Source of the DNA: Chara braunii
Lineage: Eukaryota; Streptophyta; Charophyceae; Charales; Characeae
Direction: 5' to 3'
DNA length: 24,844 nucleotides
Assembly (NCBI GenBank): GCA_003427395.1
Contig: BFEA01000056.1
Coordinates: 3,085,987 to 3,110,830, forward strand
This document shows, in pieces, positions 8,859-18,416 of this stretch (position 1 is the stretch's first letter; every line of letters starts with the position of its first letter). Under the pieces are notes generated by a model. The model ran no database searches. It was not told the DNA's origin and saw only the letters and a program-made list of their open reading frames with translations. The position numbers and the translations under genes were made by a program.

Positions 8859-9242
8859 GTGATGCGTGACATCACGTGCGCGCACATGCATGAGTGTGCG
8901 CTCTGCACGTGCCGCGACCCCACACGCAGGATGCGCCGCAAGTATGGTTTTTAGACATCAGATGATTCCACTAAGAATAATGTCATAATTGTAGGACTTC
9001 CACCTACGACGTACATGCTGGTTGAGATCATGGCATTCCCTTGAGAATAGGCCCCTAAGGAGTTCACTACTGGGCGCACAGAGTCTCATTACGTGGTCCT
9101 TACTCAGAAACAGCAATCCTCTACTATCCTAAAGCCTTCAGTCACCTTTCTATCTTATGCACATAGACGTCAGATGACTTCACTGAGAGTACTGTCATGC
9201 CTGTAGGACTCTCACCTACCGACCTACATGCCGGTCTAGATC

Positions 9243-9832
9243 AAACTCATTCACAAGTGCACCTAGAAAGTCTGCTCTACGTGACAGTACATTGGCCACC
9301 GCATTATACTCCCCTTTCACATTGTTTAGTGTGAAGTCAAACATATAAGCGAATGGCAATCAACACTTCAGCTGATCCGATATTACGGGCTGAGATTTGA
9401 TCCACAAGAGAGTCTCACGATCAGATCCTTCATCAAGATGTTTGTCGTGGAGGTAATGCTTCTAGTGTTCAAGGGGATATAGAGAGCATAGAGTTGCTTT
9501 TCATGTGTGGAGAGTGCTTGTTTCTCATCTGGCATCTTCTTCGACATGTACTCAATAGGTCTCACGTTTCTACCTTCCACTTACTGTAGGACTGCACCTA
9601 TCCCATATTGGCTGGCATCAGTGGTTGCTCTAAAAGGCTTATCTGGCTCTGCAATTTCAGGTAGCGGATGATTGATTGAAGTGCTCTTCAACTGCTTGAA
9701 GGTCTTTTCACGTGCATGATCCCAATTCCAGGGGGTGCCAAGGGGTAGGTTATAGTGTTATAATAATACTCCACAAACTGTGCTAGCCTGTCATCCCCAA
9801 GAAAGATCTGACGTCACATTTTGAGGTTGTGG
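9243..9832 (-). pseudogene. Ty3-0 RT connection and RNase H remnant
   Basis: The first residues (9832 to about 9780) match the Ty3 RT thumb signature, with DVRSFLGMTG readable before a stop. RNase H follows: a TTDASQYGIGAVL-like stretch near 9640-9600, RPIEYMSKKMP then an STHEKQLYAL-type helix near 9550-9480, and a terminal VKGEYNAVANVLSRR motif near 9310. The first RNase H aspartate (in TDAS) is kept. At least two frameshifts and several stops separate the pieces, so no active protein is possible. RT catalytic residues (YxDD) would lie in the missing part. In a live element this enzyme would copy genomic RNA into cDNA. Confidence 0.85.
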
Positions 9833-10751
9833 TGTCATGTGCCCGATTGAATTCAATCCCCAATCAACTCACACGTTCCCATTCACGCATGCAGTTATGA
9901 AGTAGACTTGGAGAGCAATCCACACCACACCAGATAATGAGAAATATAACAGCGAAGCTCCAATCCAAAAATAGAATTGAATGAAATTCAATTCTGGTGA
10001 TTCCCATCCCTCCTCAACTCAATCAACCACACTCACTCCAGAATGACAACCGTGTTCACAACAACTTCGAGCGAATTAAAAACAGAAATTCAACGAATTG
10101 TTCGAAGTTGTCTTCTTCCTTCTTACTCCGCCTGTCAAAACCTGGCTATGGCAACCATACTCCCAGCGCCCCAACCCCATGGTGCCTGCAGACCGCCAAC
10201 ACACCCAACTATGCAAGTTGCCAGCTCAGCAAACCTCCAAGATCCAACTGGTCAGATGGTCATCCAAAAGGGAAGCACCAGCAAGCAGGATGAAGAAGCC
10301 CTCTCCTCTCTTCGAAGAAGAAATAAGCAGCTGCCATGAAGATGATGATATGGCAGCACCTAACCCCAACAATGCAGTCTCAGTCACCAGCTATGCCGGC
10401 TGATCGAAGAAGAGGGTGGTGGGCTGACAGCGCATCAGCACTGAATTTCCAACCGAACAGCATTTCCCTGGCACTGCAAGACGAAAAGAACCCAAATCAA
10501 TTCTAGCCTAGGCTGTTTCTAGACTTTCAGCCTACGACACCCTAAGACCTCGGACCTATGCATAAACACGACCTAGACCCTACCTGTACGAGTCCACAAA
10601 GTGAGGAAACAGGGAAAGGCTAGAGAGCAGAATTTACAGAAAAGTCCTCGTGGGAGCGGGGCTGTACCAGTTCCAAGTAGGGGACCAAAAACAGAGAATT
10701 TACAAAACTGTCCCTACATATGTGACAGCCCGGTTAGAGACTGCAATGTCA
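9833..10751 (-). mobile_element. Ty3-1 3' LTR (inner edge approximate)
   Basis: The outer edge, TGTCATGTG at 9833, is fixed by the place where Ty3-0 RT coding stops. The inner edge is set at 10751 (..CAATGTCA) because a purine tract lies directly beyond it on the minus strand. An alternative inner edge is 10727 (..CATATGTGACA), whose inverted match to the outer edge is also good. No second LTR is present for comparison. Open frames of about 100 codons at 9997-10403 on the plus strand lie inside this LTR, overlap in three frames and have no domain, so I do not call them genes. Confidence 0.65.
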
Positions 10752-10768
10752 TTTCATTCCTACCCTCT
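10752..10768 (-). other. Candidate polypurine tract of Ty3-1
   Basis: Minus strand AGAGGGTAGGAATGAAA immediately precedes the proposed LTR start TGACATTG. A purine tract at this place primes plus-strand DNA synthesis in LTR retroelements. Confidence 0.55.
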
Positions 10769-10830
10769 GGGGGAGTGAGGACCTCAAGCTAGGAGTATCC
10801 ACGAGGATGACGATTGGGAGGTTGTCTCTT

Positions 10831-11040
10831 CTATGCAGCCTCGTGAAACATGACAACATACATTGTAGTCTTGAGAAGGTCCTTCCTTGTAAACCATCTG
10901 TCTTCAGAATGTGGTTGGTAGTAGAACTTCACAAGATTCGCACAGTCAGGGCTTGTGCCCCATTGGTCCTCAATACTTTCAACCTCATAACCCTTCCCAA
11001 GGATGGGATGGTCGAATTGAGGAGGCCTATCTAGAAATGC
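10831..11040 (-). pseudogene. Ty3-1 chromodomain-like C terminus of pol
   Basis: The frame reads FDHPILGKGYEVESIEDQW, then NLVKFYYQPHSEDRWFTRKD, and ends at a TAG stop (10831-10833). The YEVExI start, a VKF-type strand and D-R-W-F-T match a chromodomain in the position usual for chromoviruses, directly after the integrase GPW/VFHAS module. The aromatic residue near the start (Tyr) and the Trp are present. Substitution is inferred elsewhere, for example a YYQP insert where a KG turn is usual. It would tether the integration complex to chromatin. Confidence 0.6.
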
Positions 11041-12246
11041 ATCAGCTGGTCTAAGAGGCTACAACGTAGATGCATGGAAGACCGAATAGGTCTTTCGATC
11101 TGCAGGTAAGGCCAGCCACAACATAAGGAGCAAATGAATCAGCACCTCCTGGGTCTAAAACCTGCCACGGGCCATAATAGGTTTTGCAACAATTTATTGT
11201 TCATCAAACAACTCAAATCTTTCGAAGTAAGACCCAATGCCCTGGACGAAGTGGAGAAGGCGAACGATGCTCGTTAGCATGTTCAATCGTCCTTTTCTAT
11301 GATTTGAATATGTTAGTCCTTGGCTTCTCTAAGTCTCGTTCATAACTGTTGGCAAATTTTGTTGTACCAGGACTTAGAGTTTAGGCTTTGCCTTATCGAT
11401 GGTCTCTACCCTTGTGGAGTTTGTACAGACTGAACCCTGTAGTGCTCTGAACAAAGGTATTGTACATTAGTTGTGCCTTGGACAAATGCTTGTCCCAATC
11501 TTGCTGAGCAGGGGTAATTACGGGGCGTAGTTGCAGGAGTAAGATATGGTTCATCACTTCAGCATATCCATTGGCTTCAGGATGTCGACCAAAAGTCGTA
11601 TTCAATCTCGAGTGGAGATAATCCTAACAAAAGGACTGCCACTCATCCTTGCAAAAGTGTGGGTCTTTGTCACGGACAATAGAGGTTGGGTGCCCATGGA
11701 CACTCACCCACCTCTCATAGAGTACCTCGCAGATTAGAGGCACTCTTGTCTCTCCAGGCAGAGGGATGAACTTTGTGAACTTAAGAGAACCAATCAACAC
11801 AGACCATTTACCTGTCTCATCCCAAACTTAGTAAAATCAATGGATACAGTCTTCCTTGGACCCTCAGGGATGGATAAAGGTTTTAGCAGTCCAATAGGAG
11901 GCCATATGTGGACCTTTTCCCTGTGGCATAGCTTACATGTCTCTAGGTACTGAAGTACATCTTCCTTCATCCTGGGCCAATAGAAGCATTGGATCAGGTC
12001 TGCATAGGTCTTCACGAACCCAAAATGTCTGCGAGCATCACGACTCTCTAAAATGGGATGAGTGATGATCTTGCGGTCATGAGGAGTAGACAAACGTTCC
12101 TCTCCGTCGCTGATTACGTACATGACGTCTGAGGTAAAGAACGATGATTTTTTTATAAAGGTTTTTAATGAAATACGTTTTATCTCAAAATTGGGATCTA
12201 TTTGTAGATTCCTAACAATAGGGACAAAGATTTGGTTTTGAGGCAA
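11041..12246 (-). pseudogene. Ty3-1 integrase
   Basis: An uninterrupted 150-codon frame (12246-11794) holds the zinc-binding domain: ITHPILESRDARRHFGFVKT, FYWPRMKEDVLQYL and CKLC. The start of the core (SIDFTKFG, Asp codon 11836-11838) follows. After a frameshift the core continues with VRDKDPHF (Asp codon 11669-11671) and then a Glu in GYAEVMN (11558-11560). All three catalytic acids are therefore present, unlike in Ty3-0. DWDKHLSKAQLMYN and a GPWQVLD...TYSVFHAS C-terminal module follow. At least two frameshifts and stops (one just after VFHASTL) make it inactive. Integrase would insert the cDNA into the host chromosome. Confidence 0.9.
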
Positions 12247-12249
12247 TGC

Positions 12250-12967
12250 ATTTCTGATGATCTGTTTGGTAGAATCTCAAGATGAGTGGGTTTGAATCAT
12301 AGCAGTGAAGGTGTCAGGCCTACAAGAAAGGCCATCAACAACTTTGTTATACCATTCTTTCTTGTGCTTCAATTCGAAGTCATATCCATCAACGAAACAA
12401 ATGCACCTCGCTAGTTCGTTATTTAACTCTCCCTAGGTCTTCTTCCACTGCAAGGTCGAATGGTCAAAATAGATCTTGAAGTGTCTTTCCAACAAGAAGT
12501 GTTACCAATGTTTGAGGGCACAGATAAGGGCATACAATTCCTCCCTCATAGGTAGGTGCCTGAATGCGTTGCACCTTGATCTTCTTACTCGTGAAATCTA
12601 CCAGTTTCAGGTCAGTCCCATTATCTTGTTATAGAAGAATATAAACCTCGTGCTGACTTGCATGTGTGGTCAACACAAATGGCAAGGTGGGGTCAAGTAG
12701 CTTCAAAACAGGTGTGTGGGTCACATCGTTAGCCAGCAGGTTAGTCAATAGGGTGGCATGGTAGAGAAGTTCCTAATGAACATCCTATAGGAGGATCCTA
12801 GACCATTCACGCATGAATGATTTGATGTCTTTAACTGTCTGTGGCTGAGGCCAATGCCTAACAACAATCACTTTGGAGTCTTCTTGAAATAGGCCCTTTG
12901 CAAAAATCGCATGACCCAAATACAATAGAGAAGAGGAACCAAAAGATGATGTTTCTTTATTAATTTG
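12250..12967 (-). pseudogene. Ty3-1 RT thumb and RNase H
   Basis: From 12967 the frame carries the RT thumb (LLYLGHAIFAKGL, VVRHWPQPQTVKDIKSFM). The connection region (LLTNLLANDVTHTPVLKL) and RNase H follow. RNase H shows LTTHASQHEV where TTDAS is usual, so the first catalytic Asp appears as His. It then has REELYALICALKHW, FDHSTLQWKKT (Asp kept) and FELKHKKEWYNKVVDG. Stops interrupt the frame at several positions. The 5' end of this piece is the junction with LTR-2: 12968-12972 is GTATG, repeated at 19734-19738. Confidence 0.88.
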
Positions 12968-13231
12968 GTATGTGTTACGATCCTGGTCATTCTTAAAGTG
13001 CAAAGACAATGCCACCCAATTGCGAAAGAAATGAAAGCACTTGCAAAGAGATGTACACCGACAAGACCAATGACAAATCCCCCTTCTCTCTCCACCTTCC
13101 TCCTTCACTTCGCCAATCTTATTCTTCTTCTTGTAATAATAATAACAATGAGTGGATGAACCAAAATCAATATCTGAAGTTCCCTCTTACTGTTAACACA
13201 ACAATAGGTCCACCACAACTATGGCTTCCCC

Positions 13232-13491
13232 CCTTCTGCCTCCTCTCACATGCCTAGGCTATGGCGGACTACTGAGGGCTCTGCCCTCCTGTGCAAAGGA
13301 CAACGCAAAGCAACTATGTCGCTGCACTCCTGTCCAAAGGACAACCCAAAGCAGCTATGGCGCTGCTCACTAAGCCGCCTTCTGCCTCCTCTCACATGCC
13401 TAGGCTAAAGGACAACGCAAAGCAGCTATGTCGCTGCACTCCTGTCCAAAGGACAACCCGAAGCAACTATGTTGCTGCTCACTAAGCCGCC
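13232..13491. repeat. Nested tandem repeats (41 bp within about 112 bp)
   Basis: The string aaaggacaac begins 41-bp units at 13295, 13336, 13407 and 13448. The pair of units is itself duplicated at about 112 bp. A 29-bp string (ccttctgcctcctctcacat...) occurs at 13232 and 13378. It lies within the LTR-2 flank. Confidence 0.85.
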
Positions 13492-13537
13492 ATGCCTGAC
13501 TCTGTCTCGAGCTTCCCTGGTGTGGCACTACCCCAAT

Positions 13538-14037
13538 TGTAACGAGCGCGAGGCTGAGGGAGAGTCGAGGGAGAGGAGAGAGAGAGGGAGAGGGAGAGAG
13601 GGAGAGGGAGAGAGGGAGAGCACACACACACACTCACTCACTCGACACGATTGAGGGTCGGACGCAGACACAGTGGCAAGGGCACAAAGTCGAAGTTTTG
13701 GATTCCCGAATGCCGAAACAGCAAGTCACACGGAGTACGAGTACAACAGCTAGAAACTGGTGCGAGACTGGTCCCCGTACCGTACGGGGAGCCGGTATAA
13801 GTACCACTGTACCTGTGACACGTACGGTACCAGGGGCATTTCTGCGAAGGCCCCGAGGGCAGAACTAAAAAATGCGGTATTTGAAAGTGGCGCCCGAATT
13901 GCAGCATGGCGCCAGTTGTCCAAAATCCTAGAGTACCAAAGGAGGGGTTTGGAAAAATGGTGCCTGGCCGAAAACGGGATGCAGTCGAAACAACAAAAAG
14001 ATAGACCAGGGATCGAGCCCTAGCGGAGTCCGTAACA
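13538..14037 (-). mobile_element. LTR-3 3' LTR (500 bp)
   Basis: Plus-strand ends are TGTAACG (13538) and CGTAACA (14037). It contains a GGGAGA-type purine tract at 13556-13620 followed by a short CA run. It matches 18417-18892 along its whole length. The 160-codon minus frame 14123-13638 and the 87-codon plus frame 13760-14023 are shadows in this LTR. Confidence 0.92.
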
Positions 14038-14053
14038 CTATCCCCTCCCTCTA
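14038..14053 (-). other. Polypurine tract of LTR-3
   Basis: The minus strand reads AGAGGGAGGGGATAG directly before the 3' LTR start TGTTACGG. It is a typical plus-strand primer site and independently supports the minus orientation of the element. Confidence 0.85.
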
Positions 14054-14221
14054 GAAGGCAACGTCCCGACTGCCAAAAATCATGAAGCAATGCTGAATCC
14101 TGTGAAGGACGGGACGGGACCAATCACTGGTTAACAAGTCGAAAGGGAAGAGGGGTATAATGTGGGTGGCATGGGCTGCGGGAGTAAGAGGGAACAGGGT
14201 TTGGTATCGGTGAACAAAGTT

Positions 14222-14612
14222 GTCCTGCTGATGAACTACGGGGGGTTGCAGGGAACATGGTAGTCCTACAAATGAACTAAAGGGACGGTAGGGAGCAGGT
14301 AGTCCTACTGATGAACTAAGGGGACTGCATGGTTTGCTATAGGTTAAGGGGGAACAAAGTTCAGGGAACAGGGAACTTCTATTGATGTTCTACTGGGTAA
14401 GGGAAACGGTGTTCAGGAAAACAGGGTATTTCTATTGATGTTGTAGTGGGTAAGGGAAACAATGGTCAGGGGAACAGGGGATGTCTATTGATGTTCTAGT
14501 GGGTAAGGGAAACAATGGTCAGGGGAACAGGGGATGTCTATTGATGTTCTAGTGGGTACTGGGAACAATGGTTAGGGAAACAGGGATCTGCTAATGATGT
14601 TCTACAGGGTTG
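14222..14612. repeat. Minisatellite: about 40-bp then 53-bp units
   Basis: Units starting a.tgatgttct lie at 14381, 14434, 14487, 14540 and 14593, an exact 53-bp period. Each has the form tgatgttctagtgggta..ggaaacaatgg. A related, more diverged array with gtcct.c..atgaacta lies at 14222, 14263 and 14302 (39-41 bp). The array lies between gag and the PPT of LTR-3. Confidence 0.93.
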
Positions 14613-15201
14613 TCAAAGTCAGGAAAAATAAAAATGAAAATGTTTGTTCAGGATGCAAGGGCTGGTGTGTCCAAAGGAGTCGGAAGCAGGATCTCATGTA
14701 GGAACAAAGTGTCCAAGTGTCTTGAAAGGGGGTTTGCAGCGGTCTTGATCAGGTCTTTGGAGTAGGTGGTAGAAGAGGTCTTCAGTGGCTGCGATAGGTA
14801 GAAGGCCAAGAAGCGTAGTAGTAGTTCAAGTGTCAAGTCGAAGTGCTAGGGTGCGTCCGGTACATGAACTGCAACGAGGTCTGATTTGGAAGCAAGGAAG
14901 TCGCAGACTGATGGAAAGATCCATGTTACAAGTTGCTGCTCCAGTAAGTCCGCGAGTCGGGATGCTGGCCGATGAAACAACATGGTGGCCAAACCAGCTG
15001 CATAATCTCCATGAACACTGAGGCAACAGGCCATCGTCCTCGTGTGCTTGCCATTTGATCCTTTATCGCCGGCGTCACGCAAGTTCACAAGCATTGGACA
15101 AGAGAGACAAGGTAGTGGAGAGGACAGATGGGACAAGGCTAGGCGAAGGTAAGGGCAGATCAGACATTAGGAATGAGGGTCAAGGGGAGGGTGGACTGGG
15201 T
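14613..15201. other. LTR-3 interior without recognised coding
   Basis: Minus-strand frames of 62-96 codons exist here (14648-14836, 14846-15136) but show no pol signature. This is where protease and RT would be expected in an autonomous element. Confidence 0.5.
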
Positions 15202-17343
15202 TCAAGGTTGTGTGTAGAGCGGGGTTGCGAGGTTGTAGTAGGGTTTATACAGGGGTTTAGGGTTGAGAGTAGAAGAGCGGGTGCCAGTGGGATGCTCGAC
15301 CGACGGGATAGCAGACGTCGTCGGGAGGGGGGCAAGCGGAGTAGACTGCGTCACCCGAGGGTCGTCCGATGGGATGTGCGTCACCGGAGGGGGGGTAGGC
15401 AGACAGATAATTGATGCCAAGTGAGCCATTGGGGAGGAGAGATCGACACTGATGGGAGAGCCGAGAGACAAGTGGTCGATGCCTGGGGAGGATTGCAAGA
15501 GACAGGCGGATAGTGTTCAGGTGGGGGAGGGCCCGACTGTCACGGTGGAGGAAGTGGGAGTAGAAGGGCCGGGTCCCGTGGGGCGAGGGCCCGGTCGAGT
15601 AAAGCGGCTAGCGCTGGGGCAGTTGGTATGTTGATGACCGAATTGGCGGCAACGAAAACACCCGTTGTTTTCCTGGAGGTATATGCGTTTTGCAGGTGTG
15701 AGTTTTTGGAGACGATTTGTGGAGAGGCAGAAGGCGGTCCGGAGGCACAATCCTGGCGTTTCGTCCACATAAGGTGGGCGTTCTGGGGTCCCCAATGGTG
15801 AACTGGGAGGGGTCGAAAGATGCAGTGTCGAAGTCATCATCGGAGGTGGGTGGAGTGGTGTCGTTATGGAAAAGGCGGGGGCGGGAGGGACCGGGCGCGG
15901 ACTGGTGATGGGGGTGGAGGCGTTGATCGTGGTGAAGCATGCGAGAGAGGAGGTCAGCAAGAGGCATGTCGGGTTCGTGGGAGAGGGCGGTTGCGAGGTC
16001 TTTGTGGCATACTCGTTTGATGCGGGAGATGAACGCAAAGTCGAGAATGACAATGGTGGGGAGGTGATGGCGGAGGGAGCGGATGTATTGGACGAAACGG
16101 TCCGTGGGACCCGTCTAGCGGAGGTGGCAGAATTGTTCAAGGTAGGCATCGATGGTTTTCTGGGGGCGGAAGGTGGCAGTGAGAAGTTTGCCCATTGGAG
16201 GAAGGAGTGACGTGGTCCTTCGGAGGCTCGGCGGTTGCTGACTTCAGCCATCCACCATTTGGTGGCATTGCCGAGGAGGTGGGAGGTGGCAATGGGGAGC
16301 TAGTGGGCAAGGGGCATGTGGGGGAGGTGAAAAGAGTTCTGGAGCTGGGTTAGGAAGAGGAAAACGTCCTCGTGGGGGAGGTCGGAGAAGGACATGATAT
16401 CGCCGGATCGGAAGGAACAGGGGATTTCCCCGTCGCGGGAAACGATCTGGGCGAGGGTGTTGAAGTTAAGGTTATCGAGGGTGGTGTCGTAGCAGGTGTA
16501 GTCGAGTTGGTTGTTGTCCTCAAGGAGGTAGTTGGGGGGGAGTTGTGGCATTGCGGGGTAAACCTCTGAGGTGGTTGGGGAATAGGTGGGACGGATGGTG
16601 GGGATGGTGGAGGTCGTCATGATGGGTTGGGGAAGGGTATGAGAGTGTGGGGGGGGAAGAGGGGTGACGTGGATAATGAGGCGGTGTGTTGGATGCGTCG
16701 GATGAGGGGGGGGGAGGTTGGAGGAGGCAGAGGTGGTGGATGTGGTGGTAGAGGTAGTAGGAGTGGAGGAGGTCGGTGGGGGGGTGCGGCTGGAGGCGGC
16801 TGTGGACGTGGGGGTGGTGGTGGTGACTACCTGGATGGAGGGGGCAGTGGTTTGGGACTCGAGGGCGGTGGATGTGGGCACGATCGTAGATGTGGGTGTT
16901 GTGGTCGTGACCACTGTGATTGTCGGCGTTCGATGCTCAATAGAGGTCACACGGTTGGATAGGCCAGAGATATTGGCTTCGATTTTGGTGATGGACGCAT
17001 GGATGTCCGTTTGGAAAGAGGACATCATGCGAATGAGGGTGGCGATATCAATGGCAACGGGCTCAGATCTTTGTTCGCCCGTAAGTTCGCGAGCGAGGCT
17101 GTCAACAGACTGGGTGTTGACGGCGGTCATATCGATGCTAGAGGATTGGGCCATGTTGGGGGAAGATGGAGTGGATGCGGTGGCTGAGGCAACGACTGCG
17201 GATGAGGTGGAGGCCAACGCGGCGGCAGCGGCGACAGTGGCCGCGACATCGACGGCTGCGCATTGGGAGGTCTTGGTTTGGCGTGGTGGCATGTGGAGAT
17301 GTAGGTGTGGCAGGGGTGGGGGTGGGGAGCGTATATACAACAT
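15202..17343 (-). pseudogene. LTR-3 gag (capsid and nucleocapsid), degenerate
   Basis: One minus-strand frame runs from 17343 (a likely start Met at 17292, MPPRQTK) through 15202, interrupted by in-frame stops at 16300-16302 and 15517-15519. N-terminal Ala/Ser-rich residues lead to a predicted coiled-coil (IATLIRMMSSFQTDIHASIT and on). A long Thr/Ser/Pro-rich linker and a capsid-like region (LLGNATKWWMAEV) follow. The next piece, with AYLEQFCHLR, RFVQYIRSLRHHLP and MPLADLLSRM, lies in another frame from about 16195 to 15780. A zinc knuckle CFRCRQFGHQHTNC (CX2CX4HX4C) at 15660-15619 is back in the first frame. There are thus two frameshifts and two stops. Gag would package the element's RNA into particles. 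The GC-rich antisense frame on the plus strand is a shadow. Confidence 0.85.
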
Positions 17344-17675
17344 TAATTGATTTATTCAAGAATAAGTAAAGTTTTTTTGCGAAAACAATAAATGAATAAA
17401 ATGGGAATCAATTCAAAATACATTATTCCGATTTGGAGTAACTTATTCGAGATTAATTCAAAAATTTGGAAAGGATTTCGCGAGAGAAAGGTTGGAAACA
17501 CGAAATTTTCAGGAATGAAATAAATGCTGAAAATATCAAAAAGAAATAATTACTTTGGAATAAATAAATTCTGGTTAAATTTATTCAAAATGAATTTTGG
17601 GGTATGAAAAGCATGAAGTTTCAAAAGGAATTAAATATTCCCGAAGATTGAGAATTTCGAAAGGAAATTTATTAA
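17344..17675. other. AT-rich block within LTR-3
   Basis: A sharp switch from GC-rich gag to clearly AT-rich sequence, dense in aataaat, gaattt and attca strings. No open frame or tandem period was recognised. It ends exactly where TTAA-ACCACCAGTAC begins. It may be untranslated leader or an inserted piece. Confidence 0.6.
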
Positions 17676-17760
17676 ACCACCAGTACCTCCGCCAGTGTTG
17701 GGAAATTACGATGTCTTGGCCAGTCCCCGAACTTTTCGGGGTGGGACACAGGGTCGACAA
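17672..17760 (+). mobile_element. Possible left end of a TTAA-flanked element, copy C
   Basis: TTAA at 17672-17675 then ACCACCAGTAC, the same 15 bases as copy A at 1591-1605. The following sequence does not clearly match copies A or B, and no right end was found. The right boundary given is arbitrary. Confidence 0.35.
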
Positions 17761-18000
17761 TGTCCCATAAATCTGAATTTGATAGTGACGGAAAAAGGGG
17801 GAAAAAAAATGCTTTCTCTACTGCAATGATGTCGGGCTGAGTAGTCCAGGAGGCCGTGCTGACAATCTTCCTCCACAGTATTTACCTTACAGGTAAGGCA
17901 GTCACATTCTGAATGGTACTGTTTTCTTTTTTTTTGTTGGTCGTGTGTTTCTTATTAGTCGCCTGTCCGTGAATTGCTTAAGCTGTCCGTGATCTGCTCA

Positions 18001-18152
18001 AGGGACGGGGAAAGATCGTCAGGGGGAGAAGGAAAGAAGGAGAGGAAGATAAGGGGAAGACGAAGAAGAAAAAGAAGAAGAAGAAGAAGAAGAAGAAAAT
18101 GAAGAGAAAGAAGAAGAAGAAGAAGAAGAGAAGAAAAAATAAAAAAGAAAAT
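18001..18152. repeat. Purine tract with (AAG)n
   Basis: About 150 bp almost free of pyrimidines on the plus strand, with AAG/GAA runs at 18061-18130. The Phe/Ser-rich minus-strand frames over it are artefacts. Confidence 0.93.
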
Positions 18153-18179
18153 TGTCGTTGATTACGTATCTGCACGGAG

Positions 18180-18360
18180 GTAGCAACGACGATGACAAGG
18201 ATGGCACGGCGAGGCGACGAGGACGACGGGCACGACAATGGCGACGTGGCACGACGACAACGATCGCGACGGTGACGATGATGACGTGGCAAGATGACGA
18301 CTATGACGATGATGACGTGGCACGACGGCGATGATCACGACGATGATGTTGATGATGGCC
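18180..18360. repeat. Degenerate (GAC/GAT)n region
   Basis: Repeated gacgatgatgacgtggca strings (for example near 18273 and 18307) in a GAC/GAT-rich background. It is part of the leader between PBS and gag of LTR-3. Confidence 0.8.
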
Positions 18361-18403
18361 AGGTGGTGACGACGAAGCAGGGTGGGTCGGGTGGGTTCGA
18401 ACC

Positions 18404-18415
18404 GCTCCGATACCT
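18404..18415 (-). other. Primer-binding site of LTR-3, initiator tRNA-Met type
   Basis: On the minus strand, one base after the 5' LTR end (..CGTTACA), the sequence is AGGTATCGGAGC. The tRNA-iMet complement used by many plant retroelements begins TGGTATCAGAGC, so 10 of 12 bases agree. The following ggttcgaacc also fits the T-arm complement loosely. Confidence 0.75.
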
Positions 18416-18416
18416 G

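Larger units (their letters stand above)
7962..8954. mobile_element. hAT-like non-autonomous foldback element, 977 bp, with 8-bp TSD
   Basis: The element spans 7970-8946. The target duplication GTTTTTAG is present at 7962-7969 and 8947-8954. Eight bases and the pattern nTnnnnAn are typical of hAT-superfamily insertions. Termini are inverted repeats: CATGCTTGCAGCGCA at the left, CATACTTGCGGCGCA at the right (reverse complement). Looser similarity continues for about 80 bp. The interior holds G and T runs, a 64-bp AG microsatellite, a second inverted repeat with tRNA-Met-like sequence (8278-8342 and 8557-8622), a 92-bp element, a perfect 12-bp hairpin and a 26-T run. There is no transposase, so it would need one in trans. 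It sits inside the duplicated linker of Ty3-0. Confidence 0.85.
7821..9243 (-). repeat. About 215-220-bp tandem duplication in Ty3-0, split by the hAT-like element
   Basis: Segment X (start of integrase) occurs at 7821-7961 and 9029-9160. Segment Y (RNase H-integrase linker) occurs at 8953-9028 and 9165-9243. The plus-strand order is X1-[hAT insert]-Y1-X2-Y2. Removing the 977-bp insert and one TSD leaves two tandem X-Y units. Landmarks are tgggcgcacagagtctca in both X copies and tcagatga.t.cact...gtcat in both Y copies. The copies have diverged noticeably, so this is not recent. Confidence 0.85.
6340..9832 (-). mobile_element. Ty3-0: decayed Ty3/gypsy pol fragment
   Basis: Reading down the minus strand from 9832, the order is end of RT, RNase H, linker, integrase zinc-binding region, integrase core, integrase C-terminal region and chromodomain-like tail. 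This is the Ty3/gypsy order (integrase after RNase H). Several frameshifts and stops break every domain. The upstream half (gag, protease, RT fingers and palm) is missing because the 3' LTR of Ty3-1 starts at 9833. It hosts a tandem duplication at the RNase H-integrase linker, the 194-bp TTAA element at 7470 and the 977-bp hAT-like element at 7970. No LTR of its own was identified below 6340. Confidence 0.85.

Noticed and set aside
9997-10403. Three overlapping plus-strand frames of about 100 codons
   Set aside because: They lie within the proposed Ty3-1 3' LTR, overlap in three frames and have no recognisable domain.
15202-15516. Stop-codon readthrough from gag into a downstream frame
   Set aside because: The downstream frame has the same low-complexity Pro/Ser/Thr character and no protease or RT. 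Given the other stop and the frameshifts, decay explains it better than programmed readthrough.
16718-17350. 210-codon plus-strand frame, Val/Gly/Asp-rich
   Set aside because: It is antisense to the LTR-3 gag. The minus strand has the coiled-coil and, downstream, the zinc knuckle, so the plus frame is a shadow of GC-rich codons.
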